Positions 52,934 to 61,429 of a stretch of 64,000 nt of DNA are shown piece after piece (the first letter of the stretch is position 1; each line of letters opens with the position of its first letter). This DNA comes from Methylotuvimicrobium alcaliphilum 20Z. Lineage in GTDB: Bacteria > Pseudomonadota > Gammaproteobacteria > Methylococcales > Methylomonadaceae. Made by a program: the position numbers and the translations under genes. The DNA lies in assembly GCF_000968535.2 (NCBI RefSeq), contig NC_016112.1:2356001-2420000 (forward strand), written 5' to 3'. A model generated the notes under the pieces. The model worked only from the letters and a program-made list of their open reading frames with translations, did no database searches and was not told the DNA's origin.

Positions 52934-53644
52934 TTAGGACTGTATTGAGAGCACCTTGCGCTCTCCGGATTGATTTTTGAGTGTTACGACGCCCGCTGCC
53001 CTATTCATATCTTCGACAGTCCATTGCTCGATCGCCTGCCCTATCGTCAGTTCTACCAACTGTCCTTGATAGCGAAACACCGCATATGACTCGCTCCCCC
53101 ATTGATCAACGCTGACCAAGGAAAAAGGCGCGATTGCAGGACGAGGTTTGGGTTTGAATTGCTTTACTGGTTTCCGGATTGGTTTTTTAGGTTTTAGGCG
53201 ATTGAATACTTGATCGATTTGCAGTTGTTGAGACATAAGGCGGTCTTGCAATTCCTTGATGAGCGCGTCCTGTTGGTTTTTCCGGCTGTCGTTGGTTGTC
53301 TCAAATTCGCTCGTATCCGACGCAAATGGCAGGCTGAGTTCCGGATAAGCGTTACGGGCTTCGGCCAATTTTTCCGTCTCGATTTCAGGTGTTTGTTCCA
53401 ATTCTTTTGCTACGTCTTTCGGCTGTGCATCGATATTTTCAGAAAGCGGAGGAAAAGAAGATCGACTATCGCTTTCCAGATCCACTAGATTGGTTGGCGG
53501 CTCATCATCGCCTGTCGTTGTAAATAACAGAAGAATTATGACGACAACGGCGGCCAGCGCCGCTCCCCCGTATTTCGCCCAGGCCGGAATCGGTTGCAGG
53601 GCTATCGTTTCGTCGTTGTTTAGGGTTTCGACGTTCTCTGGCAT
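52934..53644 (-). CDS. Bitopic membrane protein, PilP/TraP-like
   Basis: 236 residues. A cytoplasmic N-terminus, one membrane helix (GGAALAAVVVIILLLF, about 26-42), a long acidic, Ser/Glu-rich periplasmic stretch, a short coiled coil (LIKELQDRLMSQQLQIDQVF) and a Pro/Lys-rich linker before a small beta domain (FSLVSVDQWGSESYAVF, LVELTIGQAIEQW, GVVTLKNQSG). The topology and end domain resemble PilP/TraP-type accessory proteins. The start codon lies inside the pilL frame with a GGAGA ribosome site. Confidence 0.65.
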   Translation of the reverse strand: MPENVETLNNDETIALQPIPAWAKYGGAALAAVVVIILLLFTTTGDDEPPTNLVDLESDSRSSFPPLSENIDAQPKDVAKELEQTPEIETEKLAEARNAYPELSLPFASDTSEFETTNDSRKNQQDALIKELQDRLMSQQLQIDQVFNRLKPKKPIRKPVKQFKPKPRPAIAPFSLVSVDQWGSESYAVFRYQGQLVELTIGQAIEQWTVEDMNRAAGVVTLKNQSGERKVLSIQS

Positions 53645-54218
53645 GGTTATTCTCCGTTAGCGGAAATATTTGTGCTGCATTGCGATTGTCCGGTTCTGCG
53701 GTTTGCACGTAATTAATTCGCCGTCTGATGGGATCGATGACGGGCACAAGCTCCGGCGTGCCCAAGACCGTCAGAGCATCCTGCAAGGTCATGGGTCCAA
53801 GACTCCGTTGCACGTCGGGCAACGGATTCAGGAACATTCGAACGGCGTTCGGATTCAGTGTTGGCGGACTTTCCACGCTATACCCGCTTCGTCTCAGAAG
53901 ATAATGGACGGCTTCTCCGACAGTTTGCAGGTCGCTGGGAATTGTGACGGTGATGATGACCTGCAAGGGTTCCCGTTGCGGGAGCGTTGGGATTGCTGGA
54001 ACAAACGAGTATCGAGCGGTCTGGACGACTGCGACAGGTTTGAATTTTTCGCTGAGTAATGAATAACGGGTTTCGTTGATTTCAGGAGCGGGTATTTCCG
54101 CCGGCGCGACCGCCGTTTCAAGTTCGTTGTTCGGTGCTTTGTCGCCTTGCGTGGCACAGCCGGCGAGCAGCGATAGTGCGAAGAACTGGAACAGGATTTT
54201 TATGGAAGTTTTCATCAT
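53505..54218 (-). CDS. PilL-like ICE lipoprotein (TIGR03748)
   Basis: 237 codons. Signal with lipobox LLAGC (cysteine about residue 21), then the PilL N-terminal domain: TARYSFVPAIPTLPQREPL, VGEAVHYLLRRSGYSV and LGPMTLQDALTVLGTPELVP. The frame runs 140 bp into the next gene with a basic, unrelated tail. A TAA directly before the next ATG exists in the +1 frame, so a one-base change near the end may have removed the natural stop. First gene of this ICE block, preceded by the leader hairpin at 54284-54314. Confidence 0.82.
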   Translation of the reverse strand: MMKTSIKILFQFFALSLLAGCATQGDKAPNNELETAVAPAEIPAPEINETRYSLLSEKFKPVAVVQTARYSFVPAIPTLPQREPLQVIITVTIPSDLQTVGEAVHYLLRRSGYSVESPPTLNPNAVRMFLNPLPDVQRSLGPMTLQDALTVLGTPELVPVIDPIRRRINYVQTAEPDNRNAAQIFPLTENNHARERRNPKQRRNDSPATDSGLGEIRGSGAGRRCRHNSSVIYNDRR

Positions 54219-54283
54219 GTCGACTCTGTGCTAGATGGCTTTTGTTACACAGAAGTCTGCGGGTTTGCAGGGATTTCAACAAT

Positions 54284-54314
54284 AAAAAACCCTTTTTACG
54301 ATTTCATAGGGTTT
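54284..54314 (-). promoter_or_regulatory. Terminator-like leader hairpin before pilL
   Basis: On the minus strand AAACCC pairs with GGGTTT around TATGAAATCGTAAAAA, followed by six T. It lies 66 nt upstream of the pilL start (54218), matching the placement of the hairpins at 19874-19916 and 23300-23329. The loop shares AAATCG with the 23300 copy. Confidence 0.6.
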
Positions 54315-54400
54315 ACCCTTTTCCGGATAGCCCTCTGTGTCAATATACCTGAGACACCGCCCCATGCATTAATTAGGGAACATTTTTCGGAGAAAATCTC

Positions 54401-54895
54401 ATGACTGACACAACCGTACAAGCTATTCCTCATGCCGCGGCGAACGCGGAGGACACGCAAGACGCCCGTAGGGCGGCTGAAGTGTCCTCCGCGTTCGCCG
54501 CGGAACCTTCCCGCATCACCAGCGAAGTGCTTGAAAAGGCCGCCCGCCGGACGTTTACCGCCGAATACAAAGAGCGCATCTTGACCCAGGCTGATGCGTG
54601 TAGCGAACCGGGCTGCATCGGCAAGTTGCTGCGCACAGAGGGATTATATTCCTCACATCTCAGCAAATGGCGCAGCGAACGTGAGCAGGCCATCCGCGCC
54701 GGTCTATCCAAGCCGCGTGGCCGCAAACCTTCGGACAAGAATCCGTTAGCCGCTGAAAATGCTCGTCTGCAAGCCGAAATTCAGCGTTTGCAGGCATGCC
54801 TAACACAGGCGGAGGCTATCATCGATGTCCAAAAAAAACTTTCGCAACTGCTGGGCTTGTGCGAGATTCCAGCCCACACCGGGAGAGCATCATGA
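54401..54895 (+). CDS. IS3-family transposase, orfA
   Basis: 164 residues. A helix-turn-helix domain fills about 45-110 (RRTFTAEYKERILTQADA, IGKLLRTEGLYSSHLSKWR), followed by a basic stretch (SKPRGRKPSDKNPLA) and a leucine-zipper-like helix. The N-terminal about 40 residues contain a palindrome-encoded Ala/Glu-rich tract. OrfA binds the element's ends and pairs with OrfB. Its stop overlaps the orfB start. Confidence 0.9.
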   Translation: MTDTTVQAIPHAAANAEDTQDARRAAEVSSAFAAEPSRITSEVLEKAARRTFTAEYKERILTQADACSEPGCIGKLLRTEGLYSSHLSKWRSEREQAIRAGLSKPRGRKPSDKNPLAAENARLQAEIQRLQACLTQAEAIIDVQKKLSQLLGLCEIPAHTGRAS

Positions 54896-55905
54896 AGGCC
54901 ACGCTTGAACTCAGCCGTGAGGTTGGCGTTAAGGCCGCCTGCGAGGCGCTCAACTTCAACCGTGCCTCGTTTTATCGCGCACAACAAGATCGCTCTTCGT
55001 GGCCGGTCGAACGTCCGCGCCCGCCGCTGGCACTGAGTACGGACGAAGAGCTACACGTCCTGGCGCATCTGCACAGCGAGCGTTTCATGGATTGCTCGCC
55101 TTATCAGGTCTATGCGGCGCTGCTCGACGAGGGCGTTTACCTGTGCTCCATCAGCACCCTCTATCGCATCCTGGTGCGCCACCAGGAAGTGCGCGAGCGC
55201 CGCAACCAGCTTCGTCGTCCCAACTACACCAAGCCCGAGTTACTCGCCACTGCGCCCAACCAAGTATGGTCATGGGATATCACCAAACTCAAAGGCCCGG
55301 CCAAATGGACGTATTTCTACCTCTACGTCATTATCGACATTTTCAGCCGCTGCGTGGTCGGCTGGATGGTAGCGCACCGCGAATCCACCGAGCTGGCTAA
55401 GCGACTGATTGGCGAAAGCTGTACTCGGCAAACTATCCGTGAAGGCCAATTGACTATTCACGCCGACCGCGGCAGCAGTATGACCTCCAAAGGCGTCGAG
55501 CAACTGCTGGCTGACCTGGGCGTGACCAAAACCCATTCACGGCCCCATGTCTCCAACGACAACCCGTATTCCGAGGCGCAGTTCAAGACCTTGAAATACC
55601 GACCGGGCTTTCCGGCTCAATTCGGCGCTATCGAAGATGCCAGAAGCTTTTGCGGAACGTTCTTCGACTGGTACAACCATGACCACTATCACTCCGGCAT
55701 TGCACTGTTAACCCCGGCCAGCGTTCACAGCGGCCAAGCCGTCGAGATAGTTACGCAGCGCACGCAAGTCCTGCATGCCGCATTCGAGCGCAATCCGGAA
55801 CGCTTCAAAAACCGCCAACCCCATGCCCAAGCCGTACCTGAAGCCGCTTGGATTAACCCGCCCCCTTCACGGACGGCAAATGAGGCTCTCGACCAGGAAA
55901 ACTAA
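54892..55905 (+). CDS. IS3-family transposase, orfB (DDE)
   Basis: 337 residues from the ATG at 54892, which overlaps the orfA stop (ATGA) and follows GGGAGAG; this suggests translational coupling rather than the frameshift fusion used by many IS3 elements. DDE motifs: Asp in WSWDITKLKG (about 125), Asp in IHADRGSSM (about 187), Glu in NPYSEAQFKTLKYRP (about 225). The catalytic core appears intact, so the element may still move. Confidence 0.92.
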   Translation: MKATLELSREVGVKAACEALNFNRASFYRAQQDRSSWPVERPRPPLALSTDEELHVLAHLHSERFMDCSPYQVYAALLDEGVYLCSISTLYRILVRHQEVRERRNQLRRPNYTKPELLATAPNQVWSWDITKLKGPAKWTYFYLYVIIDIFSRCVVGWMVAHRESTELAKRLIGESCTRQTIREGQLTIHADRGSSMTSKGVEQLLADLGVTKTHSRPHVSNDNPYSEAQFKTLKYRPGFPAQFGAIEDARSFCGTFFDWYNHDHYHSGIALLTPASVHSGQAVEIVTQRTQVLHAAFERNPERFKNRQPHAQAVPEAAWINPPPSRTANEALDQEN

Positions 55906-55944
55906 ACTCACAATCTACACTAATTTTTTATTATGGGTGTCTCA

Positions 55945-56474
55945 AAATCATTGACATATACCGTAGGCCCCTTTCCTTTAGGGCTCCCTTCCCTTCTTCC
56001 CTTTGCCCTTTTTCCATTCCTTTTGAAACCATTTTCCGTAGTTCTTCCTTTTACGCCTTTTTGCCTTTTCCAGCCATTTCTGTCCGGTGTCAATTATCAT
56101 TGCCGATCCTATTGAATGGATGTGTATATGGATGGCCGTAAGGATGTTTGCCTAAAATAAGAAATAGCACCCGGGCTAATTCCATTTGACCTTCGTTTTG
56201 TCGACTTTCCGGCAGGGATAACCACAATGACTTGGGGTTTTGAGGTGGATGTTTTAAGGCTCGGCATAAAGTTTTTCATCGCCCCATAAGCGGCATTCAC
56301 TCCGGTTTTGCCCAAGGTCCGCAAATTGATCATTTGCCGATGTTAGATTTGCAGAAGTATGCCGGGTTAAATAATAATGAAACTAAGCTACGAAGCTATT
56401 GAAGCTAGATGTCACTGTCGCTCAATCCAGCTCTAATATACGACTTAATTATCTAATAGCACAGGATTACACAT
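55945..56474. other. Intergenic region, no supported gene
   Basis: A pyrimidine-rich tract (about 55966-56080) is followed by 74 minus-strand codons (56109-56333) that are basic and lack a family match; another minus frame there reads WLSLPESRQNEGQMELARV, hinting at a decayed gene. Nothing can be named. Confidence 0.45.
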
Positions 56475-57758
56475 ATGGTGCCAAAAATTGGTATCTATGG
56501 TTTTGATTCGGCATGGACCAACAACCCAAAGCAACCGGGCAGTATTTGTGCGCTGATTGGTGATGATCAAAATTGGGTGTTTCATGAACCGAGGCTCGCA
56601 CGTTTTGTCGAAGCGCTTGCATTTATTCATGCCCATCCGGCTCATAAGCAGATCATTGCCTTAGATCAACCAACCATTGTTAATAATGCCACCGGCATTC
56701 GTCCAGTCGAGCGTGTTGCCGGGAGTATAGTAAATAGGCTTGGCGGAGGAGTTCAGCCTGCGAATCAGGGGCGAGCCAATATGTTTGATGCTGCGGCACC
56801 GGTTTGGCGATTTATTCAATCTCTTCAAGCGATTCAAAATCCGTTTGCCGCTCGAGCAGAAGTTCATGGGCGCTTTTTGATTGAGGTGTTTCCCGCTCTT
56901 GCCATTCCCTCTTTGGTGCCAAACATCTGGCAACGTGAACGTGCTGCTAAATACAATCCAGGACAAGCGGCAAAATTTCAATTGGCTGATTGGCAACTCG
57001 TATGTGCTGGGCTAATTGATCGCGCATTGGATTGTGGTTTACATATGGTGATCGATTATTTACGAAAAGAGCAGATCAAACCTAATCCCACGAAGTCGGA
57101 CCAAGATCGGCTCGATAGTGTCATTTGTTCGCTGATTGGGTTTTACTGGCTAAAATCAGGATTGGTCGAAAATTGTGTGATTGGGGATGAGCATCATGGT
57201 TTTATGGTCACACCGGCACAACCTACCATTCAGTCGATTTTGCAACGTGCCGCTGCTGAAAAATGGGTTTCATTCAATCAGCCTGCGGGATTTAATGCGA
57301 CAGGTCTGACTACAACCACCTCATTTACCTCAGACTACAGTCACTCAACGCAAAACAAAAAATCTAAACCAATAACTGAGATACACGGCAAGCCATTAGC
57401 AAAATCAAGCAATACCCAGTCTGGTTTGAGCTACGATGCGGTGTACTTGATGTTAATCGAAGCCGCGAATGCTAGATGCATTTTGACTTATGGTGACGTA
57501 TTGGAACCATTTGACATCAAAGCCAACTCGTTTTCCGTGATGGGTCAATTAGTACCGATACTGAACCAAATTACTCGGCAAAATCTGCAAAGAAAGGAAC
57601 CTCTGCTCCCCTCACTGGTGGTTGCAAAAACTACGGGTATTGCTGGCGATGGCTTTTATCAACATCTAGGTTCGGGGCCGTTTACTGACAAAGACAAAAA
57701 GCGACTGTTGAAGCTTGAGCAGGCAAAGGTTTTCGATTTCGATTGGTCTTCTTCGTAA
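56475..57758 (+). CDS. DUF429 protein with an extra C-terminal domain
   Basis: 427 residues. The N-terminal about 250 residues are DUF429, a predicted RNase H-fold nuclease: GIYGFDSAWTNN (first Asp), IIALDQPTIVNNATGIRPVE, and DRLDSVICSLIGF near residue 220. A Ser/Thr-rich linker leads to a second domain (about 320-427; YDAVYLMLIEAANARCIL, PLLPSLVVAKTTGIAGDGFY) that I cannot name. DUF429 genes are usually near 240-260 residues, so this is an extended form. It reads rightward between two transposons and is likely cargo. Confidence 0.75.
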   Translation: MVPKIGIYGFDSAWTNNPKQPGSICALIGDDQNWVFHEPRLARFVEALAFIHAHPAHKQIIALDQPTIVNNATGIRPVERVAGSIVNRLGGGVQPANQGRANMFDAAAPVWRFIQSLQAIQNPFAARAEVHGRFLIEVFPALAIPSLVPNIWQRERAAKYNPGQAAKFQLADWQLVCAGLIDRALDCGLHMVIDYLRKEQIKPNPTKSDQDRLDSVICSLIGFYWLKSGLVENCVIGDEHHGFMVTPAQPTIQSILQRAAAEKWVSFNQPAGFNATGLTTTTSFTSDYSHSTQNKKSKPITEIHGKPLAKSSNTQSGLSYDAVYLMLIEAANARCILTYGDVLEPFDIKANSFSVMGQLVPILNQITRQNLQRKEPLLPSLVVAKTTGIAGDGFYQHLGSGPFTDKDKKRLLKLEQAKVFDFDWSSS

Positions 57759-57941
57759 TCCCAAGCTTTGAATGACTGGTTTAGGTATTGCAGCCGACTA
57801 CCCCTAAGATCATTGAATGTCGAAAATGGCCGATCTTTCAAAAAAATGATTGATATGAGCTAATGCCTCCTTTGAAGCACTAGATAACAGTCTGTTTTAA
57901 TAATTTTTTTGTAAATTTATTGATGATTCACTTCTTCTTAT

Positions 57942-57981
57942 AGGACTAGCGGGAGCATTTGAACAGAAACTTACGGTTTCG
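57942..57981 (+). repeat. 40-bp direct repeat, copy 2 (likely Tn3-family end)
   Basis: Identical to 1471-1510. It lies 60 bp before the resolvase stop and is probably the left end of the Tn3-family element that follows. Its ACTTACGGTT is repeated in inverse at 58001-58012, forming a short stem. No matching right end is present because the transposase gene is truncated. Confidence 0.8.
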
Positions 57982-58040
57982 CCATCAGCGTTCAATTCAT
58001 AACCGTAAGTTTATGTACTGATCTCCAATCAAAACTGGAG

Positions 58041-58601
58041 TTAAATTCGGCCTTCTTTAATAGCTTTATAATAAGTACGCCGGCTGATACCAACTTCAGA
58101 AACCGCTTTGCTAACGCTTGCGCCATTGTCGACCAGCTTTTGCACTTGCTGTAGCTTGGCTTCATTAATCGGCTTACGGCCTTTATATTTTCCATCCGCT
58201 TTAGCAATATCAATGCCTTCCCTTTGGCGTTCCAACATAATGCCTCTTTCAAATTCAGCAATAGCGGCCAGCATGGTAAGCATCAGTTGCCCGGTTGGAG
58301 ATTTAGTGTCTAAATTAATGTTGAGGACTTCAAAGTCAGCGCCTTTCTTTTTTATCGCTTCGGCTATGTTCAACAAATCCTTGGTTGATCGCGCTAATCG
58401 ATCCAACTTTGTCACCGTAACGGTATCGCCTTTACGAATGTAAGCTAGTAATTTTTTTAACTCGGGACGATCAGAATTACTTCCCGATCCTTTTTCCTTG
58501 AAAATCTCATGGCAACCCGCCTTGTTAAGTAATTCCAACTGGGCAGCCATATTTTGCTCCGTTGTGGATACTCGGCAATAGCCGATTTTTGATGAAGTCA
58601 T
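58041..58601 (-). CDS. tnpR: Tn3-family serine resolvase
   Basis: 186 residues: IGYCRVSTTEQN with the nucleophilic serine (about 12), VTKLDRLARSTKDLL, FERGIMLERQREGIDIA, then GRKPINEAKLQQVQ and a C-terminal helix-turn-helix (GISRRTYYKAIKE). Complete. It resolves cointegrates by recombining res sites; the res site lies directly upstream, in the gap to the divergent transposase gene. Confidence 0.95.
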   Translation of the reverse strand: MTSSKIGYCRVSTTEQNMAAQLELLNKAGCHEIFKEKGSGSNSDRPELKKLLAYIRKGDTVTVTKLDRLARSTKDLLNIAEAIKKKGADFEVLNINLDTKSPTGQLMLTMLAAIAEFERGIMLERQREGIDIAKADGKYKGRKPINEAKLQQVQKLVDNGASVSKAVSEVGISRRTYYKAIKEGRI

Positions 58602-58617
58602 GTTGTTTCGGCTATTT

Positions 58618-58732
58618 TGTGCATATAGAATATGTGCAGATTATATGCTGTGCATTTATTGTAATTCAATTACAAATGCACAAAATAGTGCTTTATTTTT
58701 ATGTGCAGCTAGAGCAAGATTCAAATGCACAG
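58618..58732. promoter_or_regulatory. res recombination site
   Basis: Repeated TGTGCA/TGCACA words form three resolvase-type subsites: near 58618-58652; a 33-bp inverted repeat at 58650-58682 (TGTGCATTT with AAATGCACA); and 58703-58732 (TGTGCA with TGCACA, 30 bp). They lie between divergent tnpR and tnpA genes, where both promoters and res are expected. Confidence 0.75.
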
Positions 58733-58763
58733 TTAGAGAATCCGAAATCGTAATCTAGCACTT

Positions 58764-60830
58764 GTGATAGATGTTATTTCAAAAAACAGAACCCGCCTTT
58801 CTAGGAATTCTAATTATCGCCAGTTTCTTGAAGAAATTTGTACAAATCAGCGAGTGCCGTTAACGATGACTACCAGTGAAGGTTTTCTAAACCAACGGCA
58901 ACGCTACCAGTCCATCAAGCTGTCACAGGATTTCTCAGATGAAGAAATGGCCAGGGACTGGACACTTTCCGATGCTGACAAAAAGGAAATCAGCAAATAC
59001 CGAAAAAATTCCCGGATATTCATTGCCATCCAGTTAAGCGCGTTACGCTTGTATGGCCGCTTTCTGGCCGAGGTCAACGGCCTGTCACCCCGTATTGTCA
59101 ACTACCTCAACAACCAATTGGGTTTGCCGCCTTCGCTTACAGTACCAACACCGGATCGTGAAGCGACATTTTCTGAGTACCGAAAAAATATTCTGAATTA
59201 TCTGGGTTTTTCCAAATACGACGATGAAGCCCAGGCTCGATTGCAAAAATGGCTGGAACAACAAGCTTTACAAGCACATCTGCCCGACGAGCTATTCTTG
59301 CGGGCCGAACGCTATCTATTGGCCGAGCGTGTCGTATTGCCTGGAGCCAGTGTGTTAGAGCGGCTGGTTATCAGCGTCTGCGCCGAAACGCACGAACATT
59401 TATTTGAAGTCTTGTGTGCCAGGTTTACGCCAGAACTGAGAACAGCTATTGATAACCTATTGATCGTACAATCCGGTGACCAACGTTCATTATTCTACCT
59501 ATTGAAAGAATATCCGCCGTCAGCCACGATCTCGTCCATCCAAAGTTACCTGGAACGATACCGGAAACTTGAAGGAACAGGCATTAGCAAACTTGAAGCG
59601 CAGTGCGTCGATCCCGCTTTTATCGATTATCTTTACAAGCTCGCCCGCCGCTACAACGCAAGAGACATCAAGCGTTTTAAGGAACCCAAACGCTATGCCA
59701 TGATGGCCTGTTTTCTTCTGGAAACCCGTAAGGGTTTACTGGATTCCCTGGTCAAGATGCACGACCAGTTCATCATGGACATGCTACGAAAAGCGAAGCA
59801 CATTCATGAAATGAAACACCGTGAGTTTCGTAAGCGTCAGAAAAAAGCCATTGATACGGTGCTCGATACCACCCAGTTAATTATCGATTGGCCGGACGAC
59901 AAACCCTTGCATAAAACTGATCTATGGCAACAGGTTAGCGAGAAACAGTTGCTGGATTCCATTAACGATCTGCATAGCTTCAAGCGGCTAGAAGAGCGTG
60001 GGTATGGCGATATTTTGTTGGGGCGTTACCCCAGCTTACGCAAATATTTTGCTGAATTTATTCAGTTGCCGTTCGCCGTAAAATCCGGCACCGAGCCGCT
60101 AATGAATGTGATTAACCTTGTTCGTCAGTTGGATGCCGGTACTCTCAAGAAGATTCCCGATAATGCCCCGACAGGATTTATTCCGCAAGAGCTTCGTCGC
60201 TCATACAAGGATAAGGACGGCAATATAAAGCGTAATGCCTGGGAACTGGGGCTTGCGATAGCCATGAAAGAGGCGCTTCGCTCCGGCGATTTATATCTGC
60301 CGCGAAGTAAGCATCATGTGTCGTTCTGGGATCTCATGCTGGATGAGCGCCACTGGCAAGCCAACCGAGAGGCTTCGTACGAAGCACTTCAGCAACCTTA
60401 TCAGGATGCCGTTAAATCTGTCCTGACATTGCAATTCCATCAGGCCGTTGGAAAAGCTGAAAAATGCTTTGGCCTTGATACGTTCGCAGAAATCAAGGAT
60501 GGCAAATTGAGGCTGAAAAAAGACGACAAAGCCGAAATCCCCGATGCCGTCATCAAGTTGCAAAAAGTCATTGATGCCAGTCTGCCACCTATTCGAATTG
60601 AGCAGTTACTGATGGAAGTGGATAGGCAAACGGGGTTTAGCCGCCACTTTATCCCCCTACAGCAACACCAGTCCAGACCGGCAAATTTTTATAAGACCTT
60701 GATAGCCGGGCTTATCTCACAGGCAACCAATCTCGGTGTGGTCGCCATGAGCGCCAGTGTCAAAGGTGTTACCGTTGATATGTTGCGGCACGTCTTACAA
60801 TTCTATGTGAATGCGGTCAATTGCTCATAA
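58764..60830 (+). pseudogene. tnpA: Tn3-family transposase, C-terminally truncated
   Basis: 688 codons against about 1000 in the family. The N-terminal DUF4158 region is present (SRNSNYRQFLEEICTNQRVP, IFIAIQLSALRLYGRFL) and the frame continues to SQATNLGVVAMSASVKGVTV and LRHVLQFYV. It then reads NAVNCS and stops inside the next gene's 3' end. The last about 300 residues, with the final catalytic Asp and Glu, are missing, as is the right terminal repeat. The element therefore cannot transpose by itself. Confidence 0.88.
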
Positions 60831-61336
60831 ACAGGATTTCCTGAGGCTTTGCTGTACAGTTCGAGGGTTTCAATCAATGGGCTGATAGGATCGCGCCAGG
60901 GCGTTTTATGCGCGAATCCGTGCCGTTCCTGTAACGCTTCGAGCGTGTGCAGGGATTCCACCAAGGCTTCCGCCTGCTCGATCGCGATTTGTAGGTGCGC
61001 GCAGTAATCCTTGAAAGCCTCATCGGTCTCTTTTGCGTGCTTGGTACGTCTGTGTGTAGTTGTGGCATACACCAGACTTTCAAAAAACAATCGCCAGAAT
61101 CGCCGCTCGATGTCCTCGTCGGATTCCGCTGCGTCGGTGTGGATCATTTGTCCGGGTGTCGTTATGGTTGATCGGAAAACCTGATCGACACGCAATAAGG
61201 CTTTTTTAAGTTTAAGTCCTGTGCTGCCTTTTCCGGTGTCGTTTTTTTGGACGGCATCCAGCAAATGCCGGTAATCCGAATCGGATTCATTGAGTCGGCG
61301 CAACACGTCCAGCGCCAAGTGGGGATAGTGGGACAT
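60803..61336 (-). CDS. Hypothetical protein beside the ICE integrase, possibly truncated
   Basis: 177 residues, helical: ALDVLRRLNESDSDYRHLLD, VDQVFRSTITTPGQMIHTD, FWRLFFESLVYATTTHRR and IEQAEALVESLHTLEALQER. No membrane segment or catalytic motif. The 3' end coincides with the point where the Tn3 transposase is cut (about 60813), so the last residues may be altered by that junction. Located 94 bp from the integrase gene. Family not recognised. Confidence 0.6.
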   Translation of the reverse strand: MSHYPHLALDVLRRLNESDSDYRHLLDAVQKNDTGKGSTGLKLKKALLRVDQVFRSTITTPGQMIHTDAAESDEDIERRFWRLFFESLVYATTTHRRTKHAKETDEAFKDYCAHLQIAIEQAEALVESLHTLEALQERHGFAHKTPWRDPISPLIETLELYSKASGNPVYEQLTAFT

Positions 61337-61429
61337 TGCACCTCGTCTTGATGCTGTCGTCCGAAGGGATAACCGGGCAACTGGGGACGAATCCAGCGTT
61401 CGGGAGCTAACCTAGCCCGGTTAAATCGA

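Larger units (their letters stand above)
54350..55944 (+). mobile_element. IS3-family insertion sequence
   Basis: About 1595 bp with ends TGAGACACC (54350-54358) and GGTGTCTCA (55936-55944), enclosing orfA and orfB of an IS3-type transposase. The flanking trinucleotides do not match, so one side has probably been rearranged. It marks the right edge of the pilL block. Confidence 0.85.

Noticed and set aside
56109-56333. Leftward ORF of 74 codons
   Set aside because: Composition is basic and low in recognisable structure, no family match, and another frame over the same DNA looks more protein-like; treated as a decayed region.
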